DNA of 64,000 bases from Omphiscola glabra (GCA_964017045.1 OZ024802.1:8613553-8677552); one strand, 5' to 3'. Counted from the stretch's first letter, positions 12,263 to 24,562 are shown. The notes: generated from the letters alone by a model not told the origin. A program made the numbers and translations.

Positions 12263-12436
12263 TGACCTTGAAGACTTCCCCTCACATAGCAGTAACCGTG
12301 CTAAAGTTAGTTTGCAGTGAAAGAGGGACTCACAATAAAGAAGACTCATCTAATATCATATGAGCCAACACCATTTTCAAGAAAACAAACATTGTTTTAA
12401 AAATAAACATATACACATATATAATATTTTCCACAG

Positions 12437-15400
12437 AGTGACGTGGACGAGCCTGAACCAGCAGACGACACGAACAACCAGGATGTGGAGTCCGCAGTGC
12501 CGTTCCAGTCCAGGACAAGTGTGGCCACCGCTCCAGGTGATCCCGATAGGGTCAGTTGGGGTGGAAAAATGGAGTTCCTGATGACCTGCATCGGTTATGC
12601 TGTTGGCCTTGGCAACGTATGGAGGTTTCCTTATCTGTGTTACAAGAACGGGGGAGGTAAGTCACTGATGGTAATTGGGGAGGAGGAGCGGGGTAAGTCA
12701 CAGTAAATGGGTGGGGGGGGGGGAAGTAAGTCACAGTAAATGGGGAGGGGAAGTAAGTCACAGTAAATGGGGGGGGGGGCGTCACTGACGGTAATGATGG
12801 GGGGGGGGGGTAAATCACAGTAAATTGGGAAGGGGGGGAGCAAGTCACAGTAAGTCACTTACAGTAAGGTGTGAGAAGAAAATAGCATAAAGTACCAATG
12901 GATGATGTAGAGAAATCTGCTGTGAATATTTTCTAAGTTAGCTAACACTGTAGTGAATTTGATGGAAGCTGCAGGCCCATATTCATTATTAGTAACTTTT
13001 GCTCTACATGCAGCAACTAGAATAAAAATGAATCAAAAGAACTATTAAAATAGTCTGCATCAGTTATTCATCTTTGATCTGGTCTCATGTAAAGAGTTGA
13101 AGTTGTGCATGATGAATTGCCAAAGGGAAATAATACTTTATTTACATGGAATTAACATGGATTTATGAATTATCCCACCTTTTTATCATTTACTCTTATA
13201 TTCTATGTATTGTATAAAAAACATTGTTATTTTTTCCCTACTATATTTTTCTCTTTAGGAGCATTCCTTATCCCGTACACCTTGATGTTAATTGCTGTAG
13301 GTCTTCCCCTATTCTATATGGAGTTGGCCTTTGGTCAGTTTGCCAGTTTGGGGCCTATAACCATATGGAGGATTAATCCCCTGTTTAAAGGTAAGTGTAA
13401 TGTTAAGGAACAAACCTGGTCTCTTGTATTGATAAAATAGCCATTGGTCATTGAACGTGTGGGGGGCATGGGAAAAGGTGGTGTACAATTTCCATTTTAA
13501 TTATCAGTTATTACTAGAAATAGTCTGCCAAATAATGGCGGCGGCATGAACTTCCCACCTACTAAAGAATTGCACTTTATTAGAATCCCATTAGAGCTAA
13601 CTTCTAGGATATTTATTTTGTGTTGTTATGAAGGATGACGTGTTTTGATACACGCTAAGCCCGCACTCCACGTGCATGACCTCTTTTCAGTCTTGGCCGT
13701 TTTGGGGGTTGCTAGAAAAATATCACTTTGTTTACATTTATCTTACTATCGTCCGTTTCAGTCGAACGTGATAGAATGATCTCGAGAATGGGGGAAGCAG
13801 TAAGACTGCGTATTCCATTTCGAGAATGATCATCTGAAACAGGGTATAAAAGGGATAAGATTTAGTGACGAGAGAGATTTTCCTTTCCTTTACCATGAGA
13901 TGTGCTGTGTGTCATTTAATACTTTGTTGTGTGTAGATTTTTCTATTTCCTCGTTTGAGATGTGCTGTGTGTCATTATTTAATACTAGACTGTGCTTTGT
14001 TGTGTGTAGTTTTTCTTCCATTACACCACTTGTGTTCATTGTATTTTCACATACAGTACCTGTACCAATCATACTGTAAGGTAATAATTTTAATCATATT
14101 CTTTTACTTTTGTAATTCATTAAATTCACACATTAAAAACTTATTAATTGTAATTAGCCCTGATTTTGTGTATCGTTCTATTTGTTATTGTTTTTAAACT
14201 TTGGTATCGTCCTTTATTATGGACTGTTTTTAGAACGAGCCATAGACAAAAGATAATAGATTAAATTCTCCATTTATAACCTTCTGTAATAGTGTGCTTA
14301 TTTTGAACATTGTGCTGGGTGGCCGAGGGAGGGGTCTAAACTGAGTCAGTCTCACACTTTTGATTATTCTGTTGTATTTGACATCATTATTTCTTTCAAC
14401 AGTTAAAGTAAAAAAATTAGCAAATATCTCCCTGGCGATATACCAGTTGCTAAGTATGTGACTGGAGTTCAATCCAGATGAAAAGCCTAGACAAGCAAAA
14501 ATATCACCAACATCCCTGGTGGATGGAATTGGTTAACTTTGGATGGCAACTCAGCTAAGAGAAGGCAAACTCTGAAATCAAACCCGGAGATGGGGTCCTG
14601 TAGGTGGTCTGACATTGTCACAAAATATAGAACTTTGAAAATTCAGAGAACTCCTGCAGTGAAACACATTAAAAAAAATTCACTGCTGATCATCCACTGC
14701 ATCCAGATCCTCTTGACTTAGTCTTGCCATTTGATCAAATAGGCAAGGACGAGAGAGTGAGGCTGATGAATTGAGCAACTCTCACTCGCTTTAAATAAAA
14801 TACAGCACAAGTCAAGGCTACTACTCAAGCCTTGATCATTTATGCGCTTGAAGGGTGAGCAATAAATACAGCCTTTTCATACAAACATACCTTGAGCATT
14901 ACTATATGTAATTTTTTCCACTTTGACAGTGGTTCTCAACCTTCCTAATGCTGCGACCCTTTAATGCAGTTCCTCATGTTGTGGCAACCCCCAACTACAA
15001 AATTATTTTCGTTGCTACTTCATAACTCTAGAGTATATGTGTTTTCCATTGGTCTTAGGCGACCCCTGGAAAAAGGGTCATTTGACCCTTAAAGGGACCC
15101 AGGGCCTGTCCATTTACCCAGGGCCTGTCCATTGACCCAGGGCCTGTCCACTGACCCAGGGCCTGTCCATTGACCCAGGGCCTACCCAGGGCCTGTCCAC
15201 TGCCCACCAGTTTTAGAAGCACACTCTTGCAGTTCTTAATCACTATTTGTTGTTGTTGTTGCAGGTCTTGGCTATGCTATGGTGATTGTCTCTTGGATAA
15301 TCAGCTTGTACTACAATGTGATCATAGCTCAGGTCATGTTCTATCTGATTTCATCCTTCACCAGTTCCCTCCCTTGGACATCATGTGGTAATCACTGGAA

Positions 15401-16890
15401 CACCAACTCATGTTTGTCCTTGGAGTACAGTAAAATGAATGAAAATGGTGAGTTAAGAAATTTAGATACTATCACACATCTGTTAGAATGCAATAATTTG
15501 AAAGCAGTTTAAACATTGATTTAAAGTAAATATCCTTAAGTGTATTCTTGTACATTTTTTAGGGACAATTTACGCCTTAACCACTCCTGAAAATCTGAAT
15601 GTGACGATTTCAATGATGCCATCAGATTCAGATGCCATGCACACAACAACTCCTCATAATGTAACTGCCATCGTGACATCTGTGTCACACAAAGTTCTGA
15701 ACACACCAGCCGAGGAGTTTTACAGGTTAGAATAAATTGTAAAAAAATTAATTCCAATAAATTTACATATTGGAACAAAGTAGGTTGCAAAATTAAAATT
15801 TTCTTCTTTCATTTTGAGCTGTTATAATAAATGAAGAAGCCTTGAGTCTTCATAAACATCACGATAAAAGCAAAAAACATTGTTTTCAACTTTGGTCAGG
15901 CTTTTTAAGTAAGAATAAGGAGATTAAATAAGCACAAATTTACTTGATAATTGTGCACAATTGATAATTAAATTGTGTAAATTTTTAACTTTTTAATTCA
16001 ATTTCATATATTAAAAAATTTGATTTTCCTTAATTTTTAAGGGTGCAAATTTGGAAATTAATTTATTTTCCTCCCTCACAGATATTTTGTTCTTGAACAA
16101 TCCAGTGGCATTGAGGAGTTTGGTTCAATCAACTGGAAGCTGGCAGGTTGTCTGCTGCTATCTTGGATCATTGTTGGATTGGTCCTTGCTAAGGGAGTCC
16201 AGTCACTCGGGAAGGTATGCTGCCTAATACTGTGGGAACATGATTGGATTCCAGCAGAAAAACAAAGATATAATTAGACCATCTCATGGACATTCTCCTC
16301 CTTTATTGTAGCATTGAAAGAATATGTTTGCTTATGAGTTATTTTGTACATATACTTTTTTAAAATAAATCTTAAGATCATTAGATGTACATACAATTTA
16401 TGAAGCCTACTAAAACTACTTTATCTGAGAGACAGAACAGATGCATTTTGAGATTTCTTTTTTTTTTTTTTTTAAAATGCTGCCATTTTTATAATACACA
16501 GTTACTGATCTTAATTTAGCTTTGTCTTGGATATTTTACTAAATTATTCATTTCCTTCTTCTTCAGATTGTCTACTTCACTGCAATCTTCCCTTACATAA
16601 TGCTAACTGTCTTGCTGATTCGAGGACTGACTTTGGATGGAGCCATGGATGGAATTATTTATTACCTCAAGCCAGACTTCAGCCGACTTTCAGATCCAAG
16701 GGTAGGGCAAATATTATTTAAAAATTTAATTTACTTTGGTTCATGGATAGAGTGTAAAAATATAGAGATAAATGCTGATTTTCAAACCTTGGACTTTCAA
16801 GGCATGGAGCTTATACTTTAGTTAACCAGTGAGTCCACCGAATAAGAGTTATATTTTATATTGATAGAATCTGTGCAGAAGTCTGAAACT

Positions 16891-16935
<45 letters not shown>

Positions 16936-19900
16936 TGCAGTTATATATAAAAGAATAAGGTGTAAACTTGATAAAAATCTTGAGCATTAAAGAAAATTTG
17001 GGTTATTGATCAAAACAAGCACAGTTTAAGTGCTCTAGTAATCTTTATACCAACACCACCATCAATGGTGCTACAGCCCATGTAGGGCCCCTGTAGGGCC
17101 CATGTAGGGCCCCTATATAACAGGAAATTAGTAAAACACAGTAAGGTTAAACCTGATAAAAGGAACGCAACAAAACAACGAACGTGTCGGCAGGAAGCCT
17201 TCATCAGCGAACAAACAGAAACACGAATAAAATTAAAAAATGTATCAAAAAATATATAATATAGCACTTAGCTCAGAAATAGTATCCAAGATGGCAGCAA
17301 AAGATAAGTCTTAAGTGAAAAACACAACAAAAAATAAGATATTTACTACACAAGATTTTTTTGAAAATTTTGCATTAAGGCTTCTAATGCCTGACACCGT
17401 TTTTGGCAGCTCTATACTAGGTCCCCTAAATCTGTATCAGTTCCCCTAAATCTGTATCAGGTCCCCTAACTCTCTATCAGGTCCCCTAACTCATACATTC
17501 AAAATGGAAACTGTAAAATTTAATGACTTATATTCTCTGAAAGTATTTTATCCCCAACTTTAATAGGACAGCTCGATTTCTTTCTTGTAACTGTACCTAG
17601 GTCTGGAGTGACGCAGCAACTCAGATTTTCTACTCTCTGAGCGCTTGTTCTGGTGGCCTGATAGCCATGAGCAGCTTCAGTAAGTTCAACAACAACTGCC
17701 ACCGAGATGCCATCATTGTTGCTGTCCTCAACTGTGCCACCTCCATCTTTGCTGGCTTCGTCATATTCTCCATACTTGGTTTCATGGCTTATGAAAAAGG
17801 AGTGGATGTAGCTGATGTAGCCAAGGGAGGTAATAACATAAAACATTATGTCATTTTTTTTTCCAGCAACTAAACCAATAGAGGTATGTAGTTTTAGTTA
17901 TCTGCCAGGATGTCTTAAAAAATAATATTATCAACATTCTGGGCTAACTAATATTTCTATTTTTGTTTTAATGATGATGTGCTGGGCTAGCTTCTCTCAA
18001 TTTCATGTTGTTGATCTGTTTTCAAGGCATAAATGGTTTTCAATGTTTATTCCAGGACCTGGTCTTGCATTTGAGGTTTACCCTGAAGCCTTATCCCGCA
18101 TGGTTGTGGCACCAATGTGGGCTGTCTTTTTCTTTCTCATGATGGCAACACTGGGCTTCGGTTCTGAGGCAAGAAGATGATAGATGTTAAATTTTGAAAC
18201 CCATAAAGAGTTTTTCTCTTACTTGTTTACTTAGATTAAGAAATAATGAGTGGCCCATGAGGGCAGCAAAGGGTGATGTCATATCTGTATTCTAAGGTTC
18301 CTGGTATCCAGTGCCAGAACATGTCTTAACATTTAGATAAATGAAAAAGGAAATGTTGAGTTTATTTCAATACCAAAAGGTTGTTCCCAAATTTTGTTCA
18401 AAGGTCAAAAGCACAGACAATCTTACTTAATCTTTAAAATTACATTTTGCTTTGCTGCAAAATTTTTAATTTGTTATTTGCTTCTGAAAAAAAAGGACAT
18501 TTTTATACTGGGGCCTACTCTTGAAAAAGAGTGCAAAATTTTGTATTGACTTTGATTTATAATGAAGATCACTAGAAAAAAATGCCAGGAATTCTGGTCA
18601 TTACATATAATTTAATTTGCTTTTAACCTATGTTCCAATGTATGTAGCACTGACTAAAAATTGCTTCTTTACTCTACACAGTTTTCCATAGTTGAATGTG
18701 TCATAAGTGCACTAATTGATGAGTTCCCATTCTTGGCCAAATCTACTTACAAAGCATTGAGTTTCCGTATTGGTGTATGCGTTGTGTGCTTCCTCCTGGG
18801 ACTTCCTTTGGTTTGTAATGGTGGCATTTATTTGTTGGAACTGGTCGACTACAGTGTTGGTGGTTTCCCTTTGCTGGTTGTTGGCCTTATAGAATGTGTT
18901 GCAATCAACTGGGTTTATGGTAAGTTCTTAAGTTTATAAAAATGCAGTATAATGCTCAAAAATAAATTGTTATAATATTATATGAAATAAGGTCTATTAC
19001 AAATACGTCAACAAAAAAATATGTACTTTAAAATAAAAAAAATGATCTAATGTGGATGTTTTCCATTATAAAGCTGTCAGTTTAGGGATATAACAATTTT
19101 TAATAATACGGGATAAATATTCTTTATTATGAAAGTAATTAATATACAATATTTCTGATTGTTGCATGAGGAGTATACACATACACAGCTGTCAGTTAGT
19201 TTCTTTATTATTTGTCCCTATATTTTTATAAACTTTAATTCCATTTTTTAAAGTTTTTTTCTTGTCCTTGCTGTTTGCTAATTTATTTGAGTCACAAAGC
19301 CCACTATTGTAGCTTACACTCTATTAGTAGATCTTTAACAAAGTTTTTATGTGGTAGAAACGAAATAAATATTAAAAAATTTAATAAAGTACTTACATTC
19401 AGCAATTATTGGGTTTGTTGAACATGTTTAATATTATATTTCCAAAAGGTTTCAACAAATTCTGGTCTGATATTCAAATGATGGTAGGAGACAAACCCCA
19501 GATTTACTGGAAGGTTACCTGGAAGTATGTCTCACCTTTGGTGATACTGGTGAGTATATTTTAACTATAAGAATTTATTTTTTAATTTTACCTGAAATAT
19601 AAAAAAATAAAATTGATCAGTTTGAAGGAGGCTTTAAGGACTTAATTTATCGATATTGTAACTTATTATAAGTATGGATAATATAGTTAATAAATAATCT
19701 ACTCAAAAAGCCAAAAAATTAAATACTAAAAGGAGACTATTACAATTTTAAATACTGTTATGATAATAGACAAGTGAAATACTGTTATCATAATAGACAA
19801 GTGAAATACTGTTACATGTGTTTAACCCTTTGAACCCGCGATCCCGCTTTATCGGTCTGCGCCTTAAAAATCCACACCCGCCAGACCGATATATCGGTCT

Positions 19901-21788
19901 CCCATACCTTACCATAGATCGACAGTCTGTATGTAAAATGTGTTGTAAATACTGAGTTCATGGTTTATCACGTGACTTGCGAAAGGTCACAGTAATGGCC
20001 ACGCCCATGAATGCATTGTTTTTGTTATGTTTTAGTAATGTTTTTCGATGTGTTGACGAAAATGAAAAAAAAAAAAAAAAAAAAAAATTCTAAAGTACAC
20101 AAGCTAGAGTAGTTTTATGATAATGTAAATAATTGAGAGAATTATTATTTTCTTTTTAAAAATGATTTAAATAAACAAATATATAATGATAGTGACGATC
20201 AGTTTACTTCAACTAGTGACCAGTGCTATCGATGTGTGCTTAGGGAATAAAATAAACAAGTTCTACCACCTAGTTCTAGCCTTGGCTTTTATGAAAAATC
20301 AGGGTCGTATAAATGACCTTTTACTATGCTATTTTACAACATTTCTAAGACAATTTTATTTCTGTTATACTTTTTTAAATACTAATGGACTACCAACGGA
20401 CACATTTAGATTAAAATTGAAATAAATAAAATTTATTTAATTTTATAATCATTTGATATTGTTTGCTTATGTGTCAGTGTGTGGACATTTTTCCCCAGGA
20501 GCCCAGGGGCACGGATATTTTAGGCCCAGGAGCCAAGGGTTCAAAGGGTTAAGAAAAAAATGAATAATTTTTTTGTTTGGAAAACATTATTAACTCACAT
20601 AGTTTGTTAAATTTTTTTGGTTAGTTTTTTCAAGAGCAGCAAATGTTACACACTTCCTTTTCTGATAATATTACAATAAAAATTTAGAAAAAACTTGAAA
20701 TTACAGTTATCAAAATTAAAAAAACCTGCAAAACTAAAATAAGTATTAGTAAAGTCAAGAATTTATATTTTTTTGTTCAACTTACAGTGCATAACATGAC
20801 AGCAAATGTTAACAGGTTGATACAACATTTAAAAAAAAAAAATATATATACATTTTTTTTACAGCTAACTATCATCATGAACATCATATTTTTCAATGAG
20901 CCATCTTCTGGTGGTGTCCCCTTTCCTCAATGGGCCCAGTCTCTTAGCTGGCTTATTGTTGCCTTCCCCATTGTTGCCATAGTGGCATGGTTCTTGTTTT
21001 ACTACTGCAAGAATGGTGGATTGCAGGTAACTCTTACATTGGCTGATATTCAAATAAGCTCAAATAATCTATAATCTATAGCCTTATTTTTCAGTAGACT
21101 TTCCCATTTTTGTGTTAGCCTTATTAGTTATGGAAATTTCTTTCTGATAAGAAACTGAAAGGTTCCTAGTACTTCTAAAAGGGATCCAAATTACTATATA
21201 TAATAGCTAATATTTTAAACATTTTTTACTCAAATCTGTAATAAATGATAATTGTAAATTTAATCTCCATTCCCTTGTTATGGAATATTAAATACAAAAA
21301 TTAAATTTTGTTACTATTTTGATTTAATTTTAAAAAAAAATTTCTTTTGGTATCAATCATTTCAGTTCCAAATGATCAAATAATGACCATGTGCTGAATT
21401 TTTTATTTATTATTTCTATTTTTCACATCAACTGTTTCTGCTCTTTATCCTGTGTGTTTTTTCATCCAATTATTCAAATTTTATTTTCCACATTTAGCTG
21501 CTCATGATGCGCAGTTCTCCTCTCCCTGAATGGGGCCCAGCGCTTGCTACCAACAGAGGAGACATTTATGCCATGGAGATTCCAGGAGAGAAGCCTTTTG
21601 GAACACTTGAGTACCAGTTGGGAAAGAAAATTTATCGGAGCCACTTGAACATAGCAGAGATTGCACATCTGTTAGCTGGGAGCTCTTCGACTGTGAGCAC
21701 TACCAGGACACAGAGGACAAGTATCAATTCTACCATGTCCTCACCAGTCCCTGCAAATGTTGCTGGCAGTAATGTTTCCATTGCTTAG
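12437..21788 (+). CDS. SLC6 Na+/Cl- coupled transporter, glycine-transporter-like
   Basis: A plasma-membrane symporter of the SLC6 family, most like the amino-acid (GlyT) branch. Exons read: 12437-12656, 13259-13390, 15265-15447, 15563-15725, 16082-16214, 16567-16701, 17601-17829, 18056-18168, 18682-18919, 19449-19549, 20865-21026, 21498-21788; every junction is in phase, giving 699 codons plus a missing N-terminus. TM1 carries [19 protein letters not shown]. The residue that is Asp in monoamine carriers is Gly, so an amino-acid substrate is expected. TM3 has the IYYNV-type Tyr (SLYYNV). The large outer loop has Cys residues and NVT glycosylation sites. TM6 reads [14 protein letters not shown] followed by FNNNCHRD. 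The C-tail matches the GlyT pattern SPxPxWGP. TM6 has CSGG where GlyTs have AWGG, so substrate is uncertain. The start codon was not confirmed. The intron after exon 8 appears to use a GC donor. Confidence 0.9.
12645..12865. repeat. minisatellite made of the SLC6 splice donor
   Basis: The exon ends GGGGGAG|GTAAGTCAC. The following 200 bp repeat GGTAAGTCACAGTAAATGGGG-like units six to seven times with G tracts of 9-12. The unit contains the 5' splice site plus the exonic G run. Confidence 0.85.
13620..14080 (+). other. possible solo LTR or stand-alone promoter in SLC6 intron
   Basis: TATAAAAGG at 13845-13853 is a strong TATA box, followed 20-30 bp on by GATTTAGTGACGAGAG. A roughly 40-bp segment with GAGATGTGCTGTGTGTCAT is duplicated downstream (about 13896 and 13957). 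The layout fits an LTR (U3-TATA-R), but I found no convincing terminal TG...CA pair with a target duplication, nor internal retroelement sequence. Confidence 0.25.
14311..14620 (+). repeat. tRNA-derived SINE, copy 2, interrupted
   Basis: GGGTGGCCGAG...GGGGTCTAAACTGAG matches the A-box head of the SINE at 321. After an insertion (14356-14459) the SINE resumes with GGAGTTCAATCC, a good B box, and then the shared TTGGATGGCAACTCA region. It lies in SLC6 intron 2, sense orientation. The 3' boundary is approximate. Confidence 0.6.
14356..14459. repeat. about 105-bp dispersed repeat, copy 1 (inside the SINE)
   Basis: The segment GATTATTCTGTTGTATTTGA through GATATACCAGTTGCTAAGTA is present almost identically at 23096-23200. 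Here it splits the SINE between its A and B boxes, so it is an insertion. Confidence 0.7.
14927..15223 (+). mobile_element. SPIN-like hAT MITE, copy 2, with internal minisatellite
   Basis: The left end CAGTGGTTCTCAACC and the first 160 bp match the other copies well. The right half, where GGGTCGCGACCC should lie, is replaced by six to seven units of CAGGGCCTGTCCATTGACC (19 bp, about 15098-15200). A degraded right end (CCAGTTTTAGAAGC) follows. It lies just upstream of SLC6 exon 3 (15265). Confidence 0.7.
16893..16930. repeat. (TA)n microsatellite
   Basis: About 19 TA dinucleotides in an SLC6 intron. Confidence 0.9.
17415..17492. repeat. 20-bp tandem repeat, four units
   Basis: AGGTCCCCTAAATCTGTATC-type units occur four times with small changes, 110 bp upstream of SLC6 exon 7. 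Confidence 0.85.
18169..18170 (+). other. GC splice donor (GC-AG intron) after SLC6 exon 8
   Basis: Family alignment by eye places the exon end at GGTTCTGAG (18168). The intron then starts GCAAGA and ends ...CTCTACACAG at 18681. Joining gives LGFGSE|FSIVECV in phase 0, as expected for SLC6 TM7-TM8. No GT lies at that boundary. GC donors with CAAG are the known minor variant handled by the major spliceosome. Confidence 0.65.
19826..20548. mobile_element. piggyBac-type non-autonomous element
   Basis: CCCTTTGAACC at the left and GGTTCAAAGGG at the right are perfect inverted ends. TTAA flanks both (19822-19825, 20549-20552), the piggyBac target site. The 723-bp body has no intact transposase. 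A short frame near 20188-20249 reads [15 protein letters not shown] acidic residues and may be a relic of the acidic transposase N-terminus, but this is weak. It sits in an SLC6 intron. Confidence 0.8.
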
Positions 21789-24200
21789 TTTAAGATTCTC
21801 ATCTTTTTATCATGAATCATCGCTTCTCAAACTATAAATCTTGCTAGGTCCACAACGTTTAGGTTAGGTTTGCCATGACGCAGAGCCTGCTTAAAAAAAT
21901 CTATATTTCTCACTGATTCATTTTTACAATTTGTGTGGGTTAGTGAGAATTTAATTTTATATTTAGAGATAAATAATTGTTTAACACACCCCTCTAAATT
22001 TCCAGATATTTTACATGTCTTAGTTTTGTACAGAATCAGTTGTAGTTCTCTTTGTTGAGATAAAATTGAGTTAAAAAAATTGATTAACATATATGTGATC
22101 TTGCATAATATTAATACATCCTGATCAGAATAGGGTGTGGTTTCCAGACTGTAATGTGTTTGCTTGCTGTTGTGCCCCCTTAGTTTAAATAATTTTCCCC
22201 CTCTCATTTGATAAAACATCCCTAAACAATAATTTTTCAAGGGAATATAGGAAAGAACTTTGCTGATCTACGGAAAAGAAACCTAATCACTTGCTACTCT
22301 CTTCACAATAATACTTCCATTATTTCACTGAGATTTTAGGAATAGTCAAAATCAGATAGTGTTATGATTTAGTGTTATGATTTAGTGTTATGATTTACTC
22401 TTTCTAACTAAAACATATCCTGTCATTTCCTGGATTTTTGTACCAGTTTGAGAAGCTATGATGTATTCAAAGAGAACCAAAGTCAGATACTAATCATCAA
22501 AGTGTGTGAATTTAAGACTGGAAAATAATGAATGCTGCAAACTTTAATAATTTTAGAGTTTCACATCTTGAAGGTCTGTGCTAATATTATACTATTATAT
22601 ATAAATCTCACATCATTAATTCAAGATTCAACTTTTAAAAAATAAGAAAAACTGTGTTTTTGATAGTATTAAATACGTCTTTCATTACCATCTGAATCTG
22701 ATATCTTTCTATCCATCTATCTATATATATACATATATATATAAGCCAAATACCAGTCTCAATCACTTAGTGATCACAGGATCAAAAAGCCCTATGAAGT
22801 TTATTTTTCCTCTTATAATCTAGGTGTGCACTGACTATTTAAAAAAAAAAAAAAATCAGCTTTTAAGTAGCCTAAAATGACAAAAGTCCGAAACATATGC
22901 AAAAGCGTGTTCTGGTTCTGGTTCGGTACGTTGCTGCATCCATATACTGGCATATGTGCAACGGTTGGGGAAGCGATGTTGCCAATCTAACGGCTCCTAC
23001 CAGATGCCAGGGCGTGTTTTTGATGTGTTTAGCCCTGCGTATCCAACAAGAAAATTGATATTTAAGTTCTTACACCATGTATCTGTCAATAACTTTGGAT
23101 TATTCTGTTGTATTAGACATCATTATTTCTTTCAACAGTTAAAGTAAAAACATTAGCGAAATCTCCCTAGCGATATACCAGTTGCTTAGTATGTGACTAA
23201 TGTCAGTTGCATTTATTAAATTTTAATGTTTTTCACTTGCATTTTGTTGAAAGAACAATGAGCACTAGAATGAGTGGCATGGCATAGGAATGGGGGTGCA
23301 GCACTTTTTTTGTTTTTTTGTAAGGAGAGGGGTTATTTTTTGCCAAATGCAGAGTTTTTTCTTGGAAGGGGGGACTAAAATTCTGGCCCTAACCTGGCTG
23401 CACTAACCCTAGCTATGCTTTAAACCAGAATGCGAATTTGAGGGAGAGACATTTGCAACTGTCAAAGTGAAAACATCTAAGAGACAGCTTGAGTGAGAAC
23501 ATAAATTGTGGCTTTTGTTTCCCATCTATGTATGTAAAACATTTAACTTTAATACTTGGCTACCACTCTGTTCTTTTTATTTATTTCCTGGAAAATGACA
23601 AGATTTTTTTTTCTTTGTTTGCTATATTTTAAAAATGTTTGAAATACATTGTTCTCCTTTTGATTTTAGGCATATTAAATTTTTAAAGGTACTTAATTTC
23701 ATTTAATACAAGGGGGAAGTCATTGCTTGCTTATCTCTATGTTGTCAATATGGAAGGTGATGGGTCAGCTTATCCCAGATACTATTATTCTGCATCAGGG
23801 TAAGGCGATGAGTAGAGTGCCAGGTCGTGGATAAAATGCAGGAATATGGCAAGAGTAAGATTAATTCAGATGATGAAAATTATGAAAGTGCAGAGTTGTA
23901 CTCTGATTAAGAATTGGCTGTGCTGGCCAGATGCAGTCAGCTTCAGAAGTTAACATGAAATACAAGTTTGAGATTTACTGTAAAAGTGCATTTGTACTGC
24001 CTTTCTTGGAAGGCTCTGTCACAAGGAGGCTCAGGTTCTTTGGAAACCCTTCAGTGGTCATTTCTGCAAGTTCAAGGAGCTGGGTGAATTATTTTGCCAA
24101 TGGCCAGGGTGATTAACAGGGACTCATACTACCCAATTCATTTTAGAAGAACGATTACCTGTTAAACTTTGCCCTTTGGATGACAATAATCTAATTACAT
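21789..24200. other. SLC6 3' flank, probable 3' UTR and intergenic
   Basis: No further coding exon was found. Short GTGTTATGATTTA repeats (13 bp, three units) lie near 22358-22396. The first clear AATAAA I noticed downstream is at about 24734, with earlier ATTAAA variants, so the 3' UTR end cannot be fixed from sequence. Confidence 0.5.
23096..23200. repeat. about 105-bp dispersed repeat, copy 2
   Basis: Near-identical to 14356-14459, same orientation, differing by a few substitutions and a 1-bp indel. Here it is not inside a SINE. Confidence 0.7.
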
Positions 24201-24397
24201 CAGCGGTTCTCAACCTGTGGGTCGTGTGTCGCGACCCTTTAGGGATCAAACAACCCTTATACAGGGGTCACTTAAGACCATCAAAAACAGATATTTATGA
24301 AGTAGGAAAAAAAGAAAATAATTTTATCGTTGGGGGTCACCACAACATGATGTTCTGTATTAAAGGATCATGGCATTAAGAAGGCTGAGAACCACTG
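24201..24397 (-). mobile_element. SPIN-like hAT MITE, copy 3 (reverse orientation)
   Basis: The ends are CAGCGGTTCTCAACC and GGCTGAGAACCACTG. The flanks AATTACAT (24193-24200) and GATTACAT (24398-24405) match at 7 of 8, a slightly decayed hAT target duplication. Confidence 0.85.
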
Positions 24398-24465
24398 GAT
24401 TACATGGATTGATTAGACATCGTACTTCCTTTAACATTGCTAGTATTATGTTAGCACCTCACGTG

Positions 24466-24562
24466 TTTGTTCTTCCCATCATCTACACCTGCTTACATGT
24501 TAGTTCTTCTCATCATCTGCATCTGCTTAAAAGTTAGTTCTTCCCATCATCTACACCTGCTT
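24466..24562. repeat. about 40-bp repeat, three units
   Basis: TTCTTCCCATCATCTACACC-type units occur three times with variation. Confidence 0.75.

Noticed and set aside
20186..20425. 79-codon ORF inside the piggyBac-type element
   Set aside because: No transposase motif; AT-rich chance frame.
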